In this document: piece by piece, positions 36,454 to 45,800 of the stretch
Layout: every line of letters starts with the position of its first letter
Position numbering within the stretch: position 1 is the first letter of the stretch
Source: Haloferax larsenii JCM 13917
Lineage (GTDB): Archaea > Halobacteriota > Halobacteria > Halobacteriales > Haloferacaceae
Length of the DNA: 60,822 nucleotides
Direction of reading: 5' to 3'
Assembly: GCF_000336955.1 (NCBI RefSeq)
Contig: NZ_AOLI01000017.1
Coordinates: 240,313 to 301,134, forward strand
The notes under the pieces: generated by a model
Told to the model about the DNA's origin: nothing
The model's database searches: none
What the model saw: only the letters and a program-made list of their open reading frames with translations
Position numbers and translations under genes: made by a program

Positions 36454-39400
36454 TTAGTACTCCGTGTCCATGGTGATGCTGAGGTCGTGTTGACCACTAC
36501 AGACGAGCGTGTTCTGCGGCAGAATCTCGTCTGTCGTCCGTCCGGTGAGTGCCCGACGCTCACCGTTGAGTTCGACGTACGTCGTCGCTTCGAGTGTCTC
36601 TTCGACTTCGTCGAGTCGGTCGAGGCGCTGCACGAGCGTGTCCGAATCGGGGAGTTCGCCGAACGACCAGCCTCCCCCGTCCCTCCCCGTGAGTGGGTGG
36701 AGGTACTCGTCGAGTTCCCGGCGAATCGTCTGCTTGAGCAGCGACACGCTCTTGACGTTCGGCGCGTGGACCGTCGCCTGCACCGATATCTCTGCGTACC
36801 CCGGTCCTCGAACGACGATGTCCGTGTCGTCGGACTCGACGACTGTCGCGGGTGCACAGTCCGTCAGCACGTCTCTGACCTCGTGTTTCAACGCCATCGA
36901 CGGAACGGGTTTGTCGCGCTCGGTCTCGGGGACGATTATCACGACCACCCGTGTCTCGTCTCCGTTCGACGTCGTTTCACACTTCACGGTCGAGAGCTCT
37001 CTGAACTCCGAGAGCGCGACCTGTTCGTAATCCGACGGCGTGACCGCCCTCCCACGGTGTTTGACTCGGTTCGCCGACCGCGACACCAGGGCGTCCATCG
37101 ATTCGACGTCGGCCCCTCCGTCGCCGGACTCGGGATTCGACACGTCGTCGACGAGCGAAATCGAACTCTTCAGGTCTGAAACGGTCCCGGCGTCGATGTT
37201 CCCGTCGCTTCCACCGCCGGTGGTGTACGTCGCCCGGACGTTGTCCTGTCCGTTCGGTGGGATTGCTCCCTTCTCTCCGTCGCCGAACGTGATGCTTCCG
37301 GTGGTCTTGTTGGCGACGTAGTGGCGGTCTGTCGGTCCCGAATCGAGAAAGTCCTCGACGCGCGTCCATCGCACCCAGAACTCCGCGAGGTCGCCCCGGT
37401 CGTCGAAGACGCGCTCGACGTCGTCGGGTCGTTCTTCGAGTAACGTCCGTTGCTCTCCTGCGGACAACGTCGCACTCTCGTCGACCCACAACTCGATGCC
37501 AATCATCGGGGCGTGAGCGCATCTGAACGACTGGTCGTGTGAGCCGTCTGACGACCCGAGAATCTCGTCTTCGATGGTTCGCTTGTTGTACGCCCATCGC
37601 GTGTTGGGGTACAGGCCCTCCAGAAGCGGTGGTGTCGTCGTTCGACTCGACCGGTCGGCAACACGCTGGGCAGTCGCGGACCCGTTTGCTTGGCGAGTCG
37701 CGTCGGGGCGTTCGAACTCGTCTTGCGTCGTTCGGATTCGAATCCAGTGCCGCGTCCGTCCGAACAGGTCGAACGCTGTCGTCTCTTCCGGGAAGGTGAG
37801 CGTGACGATACCGCGCTCGGTGAAGCCACCAGTCCGGTCGCGAACGTCGAGTTCGGTCCACGAGAACTCTGTCGGGCTCGTGCAGTACTCCCACTCCATT
37901 CCCGGGTCGAACGACTGGGGATACGTCGTGTCGTCGATGGGGACGAACAGCGTCAGTGGCCCATCGTGCAAGCTGTCGTCGAATCCGAGATACACCGTTT
38001 GGCCGTCGTCGGGGAGGTCCTGGAAGGGAGTGTACGCCTCGATGTGTTCCGTGAGGTCGTCGCTGTACGAGGCGTTGTTGTGTCTGAACACCGTGTCGAA
38101 CGATTGCCCTCGGTGTTCGTAATGAATCGAGATGTCACCGAACACCGGTGGGTCTGGCTCGCTTTGGAACCCGTCGAAGGCGTCGTTGTCCGGAATCGAA
38201 ATCGACGGCTGTCCGTAGTTCCCGCTGACGAGTCGCGCGCGAATCCAGACGTTTTCGTGTCCTGAGACGGTCGTCGGGTCGATGTCGTCCGGGACTTGGA
38301 ACGTGACAGTCCCCGCGTGGTCGAACGTATCCGTCTCGTCTTCGACGGCGTCGAGTTGGGACCAGCCGTCTCCGTTCCAGTACTCCCAGGACAGCCGTGG
38401 GTCGCCTCCGATAACTCCGATATCGGCACCGCGTCCAGACGCGGTGGTCGCTTCGTCGGCCGCGTCGACATCGTCTGTGTCGTCACCGCCCGCGTTCCCA
38501 TCCGCTTCCGGCGGGTGGAATTCGAGGGTGACGGTCCCGCCGGAGTTGGTGAACGCTTCCTCGCACGCGACGTAGAACGAGGTCGGTGGCTGGGGGAGTT
38601 GCCCGAGTGGCTTGACGTCGCCGTCGTCGGTCGAAAGCGGGATGTCGTTCGACAGCATGAGGTCTGGCTCTAATCCGTTTACGTCGTCGGTGCTCCCCAC
38701 GTGAATCGAGAGGTCCCGAATCGACGTGGAAAACAGTTCGGGGCTGGTATCAGTGAGTCGGCACCGAAGCCAGCGACTCTCGACCCCGTTTACCGACCGC
38801 TCGACGATGGCTCCGGGAATCTGGAAGGTTGCTTCGTACGTCGACCCATCGCTCGCAGTCCCTCCTGATTCCGACTGGACACCGGCGAGCGTCTCCTGTT
38901 GTCCCGACCCGCGACCACGAAGTTGCTCTCTGACCGCTTCGATGCCACTGTCGGGTGTGAGCGTGTTGGACCCCGTTCGTGGCGGGACCAGCGGGTGCCA
39001 CCCTTCTTCCCCAGACTCGTCTTCACCGTAGTACTCCCACACGACGGCGTCTGCGAACGCGTCGGCATCGACGTCAGTCTGTGCAGTAATCGAGAGCGTC
39101 GACCCCGGTTTGAGGTTCAGCGCGTTCTCGTTTGCGACGTAGAGATGGTGTTGTTGCAGACTGTCGCCGACGAACAGTTCGACCGGGTCGTCCGAGTCGA
39201 GTACGTCGGAGTGGTCGACGATAGCGTCTGCTGCAGGGTCGACGGCGATAACGTCGGTCAGGGACGCTCCCGTCGCTTCGAACCCCTTGTCACGCGGAAT
39301 CTCGAACAGTTGTGAGGTGTCGCCTGCTCTGGCGACCGCTTGGGTTCCGCCGGGAATGACGACGTTCCGGTCGAGGTCACTGGGTACGTGAAACGTAAGC

Positions 39401-39651
39401 GGAACCCGGGATGCTTTCGGGGGGCGCCGGTCGAAGCCGAACGCGTCGAGGAACGCGATGCGATGTTTCTGAGGGACGCTGTTGAGGCGGTTTCGGACGT
39501 CGGCCTCGAACGTCGAGAAGATTCGAAGGACGGTCTGGCCGGTGTCCGGCGTCCGAGGGTCCCAGCTATCGGTGTACACGTCGGCGCGCTCGACCAGTTC
39601 GTCGAATAGCTCGTCTTCTTCTCTGTCGTCTATCGTCGGCGGTGTCTTCAT
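36454..39651 (-). CDS. Baseplate J-like protein 1, large (Pvc11-like)
   Basis: This 1065-residue protein has a start typical of large wedge proteins (DELFDELVERADVYTDSWDPRTPDTGQTVLRIFSTFEADV) and long beta-sandwich-like inserts (about 250-640) with repeated WxxWNGDGW, WIRARLVSG elements. The J domain is at the C-terminus (about 800-1065: SANRVKHRGRAVTPSDYEQVAL, LHPLTGRDGGGWSFGE). The inserts make it longer than its partner and may carry the outer decoration of the baseplate, perhaps standing in for separate fibres. It overlaps gp25 by 4 bases. Confidence 0.9.
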   Translation of the reverse strand: MKTPPTIDDREEDELFDELVERADVYTDSWDPRTPDTGQTVLRIFSTFEADVRNRLNSVPQKHRIAFLDAFGFDRRPPKASRVPLTFHVPSDLDRNVVIPGGTQAVARAGDTSQLFEIPRDKGFEATGASLTDVIAVDPAADAIVDHSDVLDSDDPVELFVGDSLQQHHLYVANENALNLKPGSTLSITAQTDVDADAFADAVVWEYYGEDESGEEGWHPLVPPRTGSNTLTPDSGIEAVREQLRGRGSGQQETLAGVQSESGGTASDGSTYEATFQIPGAIVERSVNGVESRWLRCRLTDTSPELFSTSIRDLSIHVGSTDDVNGLEPDLMLSNDIPLSTDDGDVKPLGQLPQPPTSFYVACEEAFTNSGGTVTLEFHPPEADGNAGGDDTDDVDAADEATTASGRGADIGVIGGDPRLSWEYWNGDGWSQLDAVEDETDTFDHAGTVTFQVPDDIDPTTVSGHENVWIRARLVSGNYGQPSISIPDNDAFDGFQSEPDPPVFGDISIHYEHRGQSFDTVFRHNNASYSDDLTEHIEAYTPFQDLPDDGQTVYLGFDDSLHDGPLTLFVPIDDTTYPQSFDPGMEWEYCTSPTEFSWTELDVRDRTGGFTERGIVTLTFPEETTAFDLFGRTRHWIRIRTTQDEFERPDATRQANGSATAQRVADRSSRTTTPPLLEGLYPNTRWAYNKRTIEDEILGSSDGSHDQSFRCAHAPMIGIELWVDESATLSAGEQRTLLEERPDDVERVFDDRGDLAEFWVRWTRVEDFLDSGPTDRHYVANKTTGSITFGDGEKGAIPPNGQDNVRATYTTGGGSDGNIDAGTVSDLKSSISLVDDVSNPESGDGGADVESMDALVSRSANRVKHRGRAVTPSDYEQVALSEFRELSTVKCETTSNGDETRVVVIIVPETERDKPVPSMALKHEVRDVLTDCAPATVVESDDTDIVVRGPGYAEISVQATVHAPNVKSVSLLKQTIRRELDEYLHPLTGRDGGGWSFGELPDSDTLVQRLDRLDEVEETLEATTYVELNGERRALTGRTTDEILPQNTLVCSGQHDLSITMDTEY

Positions 39652-40046
39652 CCATCACCCTCCGTGATGTGGAAGGGGTAGACCATGTTCGCGAGCGCGT
39701 TCGTGGTTCGAACGCGGTAGTCGATGGCGATGAGTATCTTGTTCGGGTCGTCCTCGTCGGTGTACGCTTCGACGTCTTCGATGTCGATTCTGGGCTCCCA
39801 GCGGACGAGTGCTTCTCTGACACTCGTCTCGATGACGTTCAGCGTGGCTGGTGTCGCGGCCGAGTAGACGTGGTCGTGGATGTCACACCCGAACTCGGGA
39901 CGCATGATGCGCTCGCCTTTCGCAGTTCCGAGGATGATACGAATCGACTCTCGAATGTCCTCGTCGGTTTCCGAGAGTTCGATGTCACCTCGGTGGTCGG
40001 GTCGCACTGGGTAGGCCCAGCCTTTGCCGAGAAAGTCTTCAGACAT
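39648..40046 (-). CDS. Baseplate wedge protein gp25/gpW-like (Pvc9)
   Basis: The 132-residue protein shows the gp25 pattern: SETDEDIRESIRIILGTAKGERIMRPEFGCDI, with the conserved glycine/arginine motif E-R-x-M-x-P-E-F-G, and VREALVRWEPRIDIEDVEAY. gp25 nucleates sheath assembly on the baseplate through a core domain shared with the sheath. The 4-base overlap with the 1065-residue gene and the 6-base gap to the PAAR gene fit the usual order in PVC/Afp clusters. Confidence 0.93.
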   Translation of the reverse strand: MSEDFLGKGWAYPVRPDHRGDIELSETDEDIRESIRIILGTAKGERIMRPEFGCDIHDHVYSAATPATLNVIETSVREALVRWEPRIDIEDVEAYTDEDDPNKILIAIDYRVRTTNALANMVYPFHITEGDG

Positions 40047-40052
40047 GTCCGG

Positions 40053-40346
40053 TCAGCCGATGAGGACGGTCGTGTCGCCACTGATGATGGTGTTCGGCGG
40101 TCCGCTCTCGATGACTTTGTCTCCCATCCGCACGGCGGGCATCCCGTTGATGAGGACGCTCGTGCTTCCCTTGGCGACGACGCCGCCGACGTGCGGAACG
40201 GTTCCCGTGACGAGCGGACAGACGTGCATGTCCATTCCGGCGCGCCACGCTGGCTTTCCTCCGATGAGGACGTTCGGACTCCCTGTACCGCCGCTGAGTG
40301 GTTTGCCGTGAGCGGTCGAATCGCCGAGTCTGGCTGCTGGTTTCAT
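40053..40346 (-). CDS. PAAR spike-tip protein (Pvc10)
   Basis: The 97-residue protein starts MKPAARLGDSTAHGKPLSGG and has glycine-rich repeated hairpins (PNVLIGGKPAWRAGMDMHVC, then STSVLINGMPAVRMGDKVI, PNTIISGDTTVLIG), the PAAR fold that sharpens the spike. His in DSTAHG and the H-V-C-P region are the expected metal ligands. It should cap the gp5/VgrG-like protein encoded next. No C-terminal toxin extension is present, so cargo is carried elsewhere. Confidence 0.95.
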   Translation of the reverse strand: MKPAARLGDSTAHGKPLSGGTGSPNVLIGGKPAWRAGMDMHVCPLVTGTVPHVGGVVAKGSTSVLINGMPAVRMGDKVIESGPPNTIISGDTTVLIG

Positions 40347-40385
40347 TGGTTGGTTGAGTCGTTGTGGTTGTGTGGCAGTGTGTCG

Positions 40386-41129
40386 TCAGTTCAACTGGAT
40401 GAGAGCGCCTTTGATTTGAAGCGGGCCAGTCGCGTTGACGCTCATCAGGCCGTTACTCTTGATATCTAACTTCGCCTTACTGGAGAGCTTCATCTGGCCT
40501 TTGCTTGCGACGTTGACGCCTTTGTTCCCCGAAATCTTGACGCTCTTTTTACCTTTTATCTTTATATTTTGCGCCGACAGTTCTATCTCCTTCTTGGCGT
40601 CGAGTTTCACCGACCCGCTTCCCGAGTCGATAGAGAGACTGTTGTCGTTTTTCTCGTCGCGGACGACAATCGTCTCGGAGTCGCCCGAATCGTCTATCAC
40701 GATTTCGTTTCCGGCACTCGTCTGAATCGTGATACTCCCTTTTTTCGCGTCGTCGAACGCGATTTTGTGGTCGCTTCGGGACCGGATTTCACGGGTGTTG
40801 TTCTTCCCGTCGCTGTTCTTTTGCGGGGGTTTCTGCTTCCCGTTCCAGAGCGACCCGATGACGAACGGTTTGTGGATGTCTCCGTTTTCGAACGCGACGA
40901 GCACCTCGTCTTCGACTTCGGGGAGGAAGTACGTCCCGTACTTTTTGCCCGCCATCTCCGTCGCGATGCGCGCCCAGTAACTCTCGTCGTCGGCGTCTCG
41001 CCACGGGAACTGGAGTTTGACCCGCCCGAGGTCTTTCGGGTCTTGGTTGTCGGTGACGATACCGACTGCGACGCCACTGATACCATCGTTACCGGACTGT
41101 TCGGACCCGAACAAGTCTGGATGCGTCAT
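40386..41129 (-). CDS. Spike protein, gpV/gp5-like (VgrG C-terminal half)
   Basis: The 247-residue protein has an OB-fold domain (about 17-105: GVAVGIVTDNQDPKDLGRVKLQFPW, then YGTYFLPEVEDEVLVAFENG, FVIGSLWNG). After it comes a triple-stranded beta-helix with hexad-like repeats to the end (ELSAQNIKIKGKKSVKISGN, DIKSNGLMSVNATGPLQIKG). In PVC the hub and spike are one Pvc8 protein; here the hub part is the separate gene upstream, with 4 bases overlap. The two should form one trimeric hub-spike complex. Confidence 0.93.
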   Translation of the reverse strand: MTHPDLFGSEQSGNDGISGVAVGIVTDNQDPKDLGRVKLQFPWRDADDESYWARIATEMAGKKYGTYFLPEVEDEVLVAFENGDIHKPFVIGSLWNGKQKPPQKNSDGKNNTREIRSRSDHKIAFDDAKKGSITIQTSAGNEIVIDDSGDSETIVVRDEKNDNSLSIDSGSGSVKLDAKKEIELSAQNIKIKGKKSVKISGNKGVNVASKGQMKLSSKAKLDIKSNGLMSVNATGPLQIKGALIQLN

Positions 41130-42154
41130 CCTGCCACCTCCGTCGCCTCAAACGTGGTTCGATATCCGCTCGCCCCCATTCGGTGAGTCGCGTTCGTGAT
41201 GTGGTATTTCCCCGAGAACCGCTTTCCGAGTTCTTCGAGTTTCACCGTAACCCCGGCTCGAAGAGCGGGAATGCCGTCGGTCTCACCGTGAGCCCGAACG
41301 ATTCCGTCTGAGAACTTCCCGAGTTTCGTCTTGGCTATGTGTTCGGCTTCGTCGCGTGACATGGCTGGAATTCTGAATACTTCTTTGTGTTTGGCGCTTC
41401 GGCTGCCCGCGGTCGCTTTGATTTCTTCTTTCTTGTGGATGTCCCACGACCGAACTTCTACTTGATGGCTCTGTCGCTGCTCGGTGATTTCACCGAAGAA
41501 GTCGTGGAGGTCTTCGCCGTACCACAATTCGGCGACCGGCTTTTTGTCGTTCGGCTGTGACGACCGCGGGACGAACTTCACCGTGTCGCGTTCCGCGTAG
41601 AACTCGAATCCGTAGGCCGACGCGAGTTGTTCGACGAACTTGTAGTCGCTGCGGTCGTCCTGGATGAGCTTCTCTCGTTTGATGTTCGCTTTTTTGACCT
41701 TGGTCGTCGAAAACGAGTACGACGACAAAACGTCCTTGACCGCGTCACCAATCGTGGTCTTCTCCCACGAGTCCGAGTTCGTTCCCTGCATCATCTCCCA
41801 GAGCAGCCCGTATCCAGAAATCTGGACCGACGGCCCTCTGTCGGTCGTGAACTCGGTGTTGATGGAGTGAATCTTCCCGGTCAACAGGTCTGTGAGCTGT
41901 CCGTCGTCGCCGTACCCCATCGCGATTTCGACGTCGGTGCCGATACTGAACAGGTCCCAATCGAGTCCGGCAAACTGGTCTCGTTCCTCGTCGAAGGGGT
42001 AGTTCAGCGTGAACGAAAACCGGTCGGCCCCGTCGAACGTTGTCTCGACGACGAGGTCTGCAATCCGACCGCCCGGTTCTTGGAACTTCTTGCTCCCGAC
42101 TTGCACCTTGAATCGCGGCGAATAGGCCGGGTGGTTGTTGATGGGCGGTGCCAT
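41126..42154 (-). CDS. Hub protein, phage late control D (gpD)-like
   Basis: The 342-residue protein starts PAYSPRFKVQVGSKKFQEPG and continues with DRFSFTLNYPFD, VEIAMGYGDDGQLTDLLTGKI, and PSVQISGYGLLWEMMQG, matching the P2 gpD/VgrG hub domains. The C-terminus has IPALRAGVTVKLEELGKRFS followed by Y-H-I-T-N-A-T-H, the closing domain of the hub. It bridges the tube initiator and the spike. It is coupled to the spike gene (4-base overlap) and starts 2 bases after the LysM gene stop. Confidence 0.93.
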   Translation of the reverse strand: MAPPINNHPAYSPRFKVQVGSKKFQEPGGRIADLVVETTFDGADRFSFTLNYPFDEERDQFAGLDWDLFSIGTDVEIAMGYGDDGQLTDLLTGKIHSINTEFTTDRGPSVQISGYGLLWEMMQGTNSDSWEKTTIGDAVKDVLSSYSFSTTKVKKANIKREKLIQDDRSDYKFVEQLASAYGFEFYAERDTVKFVPRSSQPNDKKPVAELWYGEDLHDFFGEITEQRQSHQVEVRSWDIHKKEEIKATAGSRSAKHKEVFRIPAMSRDEAEHIAKTKLGKFSDGIVRAHGETDGIPALRAGVTVKLEELGKRFSGKYHITNATHRMGASGYRTTFEATEVAG

Positions 42155-42156
42155 GC

Positions 42157-42825
42157 TTACAGTGGTGGGAGTTCGAGTTTCTCCCCTGCTCGGATGTCTC
42201 GGGGATTATCGAGGTTGTTGTGCTCGGCGATGGTTCGCCAGTGCGCCGGGTCGCTGTACTCCTCGGACGCGATGAGCCAGAGCGTGTCGCCCTCGTTCAC
42301 GGTCCACACCTTCGTCTTGTCGGTCGATTCCGGGGAGACCTCGGACTTGTGGTAGTCCGCCGTTTTGAACTCCTGAAAGACGATAGAGACGCGGGCGCGG
42401 ACCGGCACCCCGCTGGGGAGGAACTTCGTAAATTGCTTGTTCGCGCTGTGGACGAGCGCCGTGAAGTCGATGCCTTTGCCCCAGACGAAACGGCACACTG
42501 GGGGTGCGTGAAGCTCACCGTCGACCGAGAGCAGCAAGTCGATATACTTCGTGTACTGCTCTCGGACGTCGACTTTGTCGACCGATTTGGCGTTGTCGAC
42601 CTCGTCTGTCGTGTCGAAGAACAGTTCCATCGAGAGTCGTTCGGCGTTTCCGTCGACGAACTGCTGGACGGACGCGCCCGACCCTGTCGCTTTCAACTCC
42701 CCGTAGTTGACGCTCTTTTCGAGCGTGTAGGAGTTTGGATTGAACTTGCAGTCGATAGTCGTGTTCTCGTGGTTCCCGTTTAGGATGATAATCTGTGCTT
42801 TCTCGAGTTTCCCTGATGCACTCAT
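42157..42825 (-). CDS. LysM-domain tube-initiator protein (Pvc7-like)
   Basis: The 222-residue protein begins with the CIS LysM-family N-domain (IILNGNHENTTIDCKFNPNSYTLEKSVNYG, then LSMELFFDTTDEVD), and ends with a LysM repeat (about 170-222: VWTVNEGDTLWLIASEEYSD, then HNNLDNPRDIRAGEKLELPP). In PVC/Afp this protein links the tube to the hub inside the baseplate. It starts immediately after the stop of the 2291-residue gene and is followed by gpD after 2 bases, the conserved order Pvc7-Pvc8-Pvc9. Confidence 0.93.
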   Translation of the reverse strand: MSASGKLEKAQIIILNGNHENTTIDCKFNPNSYTLEKSVNYGELKATGSGASVQQFVDGNAERLSMELFFDTTDEVDNAKSVDKVDVREQYTKYIDLLLSVDGELHAPPVCRFVWGKGIDFTALVHSANKQFTKFLPSGVPVRARVSIVFQEFKTADYHKSEVSPESTDKTKVWTVNEGDTLWLIASEEYSDPAHWRTIAEHNNLDNPRDIRAGEKLELPPL

Positions 42826-45800
42826 TTAGAATCCTCTCCGTTGTCGTTCCATCCGATGTTTGCGTTCGAGTTTTCGGTACAGCACGTCGACCAGTCGGTC
42901 GACGTCGGCGTTGAGTTGCATCGACTGTTCACCCAGTTGAACGTCGAGGTCGTCGATGCGACCCTGTGCACGTTGCGAGTGGTTGTCTTCGGAGGGCTGC
43001 CTGTGGTCGCCCGTCGGTGACAGTATCGAGTCGGTGTCTGGGTTCTGTAGACGTCTGGTCTCGAATGGAGAACCGCCTGTCGAATCACCGGCACGGGACG
43101 CGGAACGATGTTGCTGGCGAGGGGACTGGTTCGAACCGGCCCCTCGTGGTCCGTGGCTGGGCACCGACCCAGTGTCGAATCCGTCTCGATGGGCAGGTAG
43201 ATTTGCCGAGCCAGAGTGATGCTGAGCGAATTGTGTTCGGCTTCCCATCGACGCGCCTGCCTGCGAGGCGTGTTGCATACCGCTGGCTACGTCGTCGTCG
43301 GTAGCAGACGGACTATCCTGTCGATAGACGAGCGAGGGCTTGGTCTGTGGTTCCAGCATAGTGTTCCGCGTGACGCCACTGGTTCCTTCGCGCTGTCCTT
43401 CTTTTGTGGTGTCATATTCAATATTCTTATTCCGATATTTGATTCTTTCGACAAATGATGTTGTCCCCCGGAATGAAGTGTCACTGGAGCGGACGCCAGC
43501 GTCCATAGACGGACTGGCGCTGGCCGAATCGACAGCAGTCGATTCAGACTCCCCAGTCGGGTTAGATGGTTGTACGCGTGCGTTTGCCCCCGAGCTATTC
43601 TCACCCCCTGACTCGGTGTTCGTCGTCGAGACGATGGTACGAGCCCGATTGGCTCGGGCAAATGCCTGTCCCGACGAGGAATCGCTCGGTGCGCTCGCAT
43701 CCACCTCCGTTCCCTCGATGGCTCTGCTCGAACGCTGACTCGTCGGCTGGGGAACTGCCCCACTCGCACCCGCCACCGACCGTTGGTCAACAGTCTCACT
43801 ACCGCTGTTGGCCTCGACGGGCGATGCGTTCCCTTCCCGTTTGGTCATCTGCTCTCCAGTAGCTACTCTCGGTGTGAGTCTGGCAGTCGACCCTATCTGA
43901 GTGGGGTCGGGGGTGGCTGACGAAACACTCGGCGACCAGTGTTCTGTGGAGAACGACACTCTCTGCGAAGCTCGGGGGGTCACGCTTTGACTCTGTGAGG
44001 AACGAGCGGTCACGCTTTGCGAATCTGGGGAAGTCGAGTTCTGTGATACCCGGGAAGTTGCTCCCTGAGCTTCGAAACTCCAACCCTGTCCTGCTGAAAC
44101 GCCTCCAACCTCAGGTTCGTTCAGTCCCGACTCGTACCTCGTCGGTGACGCGGTTGGTCCACGCACGCTAGCCTCGCCCTCGACTTCACCACGGGGCGCG
44201 GACGCCTCCGATTTGCGAACGATTCGTTGCGGGTGCGTCCCTGCTACGTCAGACGCACCAGTCACACGAGATGGGGCTGCACTACCACGACCCTGTTGGA
44301 CACCAGCAATTCGCTGGCCAACACTGTCGATTCGTTGCTGCCCGCTCGTGGTGCCCGGCGTCGAGTAGCTGTCCGGCGACTGTTCCGCTCCGACCGCTCC
44401 GAACTGTGTCGTCTCGGCGACCCACCCGAGCGCCGGTGTACTAATCGCAGTTGGTCGATGTCGCTGCACCACCGCTCTCTCGAATCTGTCGCCTTTGGTC
44501 GCTCGTCCCCGAAGCGTTGTCCCACTCGTCGGCAAGGACCTGTCGGTCGTCTCTCGGCCGTCTCCCTGACCTTGGTCTCCCGACCGAGTTGTCGCCGCCG
44601 ACGCGACACGCGTCTGGGTGGTGTCCCGAAGTGTTCTCGACTGCTCGGTGTCTCGCAGGGGGTCCGACTGCCCGACTTCGACTCCGCCCGTGTGCTGTCT
44701 CGCAGTCCTTTCGACTGCATCGCTCTGGCCCGTGTACTGGGTGGCAGCGTCGCCGTCGACGCTGGTTGGGACCGAACCCACAGTCTCGCGCGGCACGGAA
44801 CTCGAAGCTTCGTGCTGCATCGAATTCGGCGTCTCACGCTGCCCGAGGGTCGATTCCCTACGTCGTGCCGAACGCTGATGACCTCCTAGTGCCGTCGCTG
44901 TATCGTCGGTCGGTGACTCGCTTACAACCTCGCCCGACAGCGTGCTCGTGTCACGCCCTTCAAGCGAGTCACCCTGCCAGCCATTCGTATCGAGGGCTGT
45001 GCGTTGTCGTGGTGCAGTGCTGTCTCGTGACTGTGTTCCGGAAGCGTCGCGACTCAGCGTGTCTGAGTAGCGTTCGCCATGTGTTGGTGCTGCTGTCGCC
45101 GCCTGTTCAGGCTGGCTGTCGCGGTCGGCTGCCACAGCATCGACACCCTCGGAGTGTGCCAGCGCACGCGACTCCCCCGGTGCGACAACGAGATTCGGAC
45201 GTCCCGTTTCCGAATCGGCTGTCCTTTGTTCCACCGACTGGCCCGTGAGTTGGGTGGGTAGTGTCGCGAATGTATTCGTTGCCCCGGATGTCGGTACCCC
45301 GGCGTCACGTCGTGGAGTCACGTCTCGACGTTCTGGACGGGCCGACGGTCGTTTTCCGGATGGACTCGTCGAAGGTGCTCGACTCCCAATCTGACCGAAT
45401 CGACGCGCACGTGCGAACGCACCCGCTGCAATCGGCGAGAGGCCGACTCCCTCAGACGGTCCCCGTGTAACCGACGGCAGTCCAACACCGCCGGTCGTTC
45501 CTGTGCTGCTCTGAGGCTCGGTGGACTCTGTCTCGATGTACTGCGTAGCCATCTCGCCCGTGCTGGACTGTGGTCGGTCTCCAACGTTGGAGGAGTGCTG
45601 TCGGTGCGTTCGTTCGACTGGCCGCTCTCGGTAGGTGTCACGTTCTGCGGATGTGGATGTGGGTGCGGGTTCGGATGTGGATGCAGATATTGTGGATGAG
45701 AGTGCGGGCTCTCCTGCCTGCAACCGGTCTCCAGTCACGCTCTCTCGTCCGTGGTCCACCGGCGAGTCGGTCAAATTGGACGGAGACTGGGCAGTCGGTT

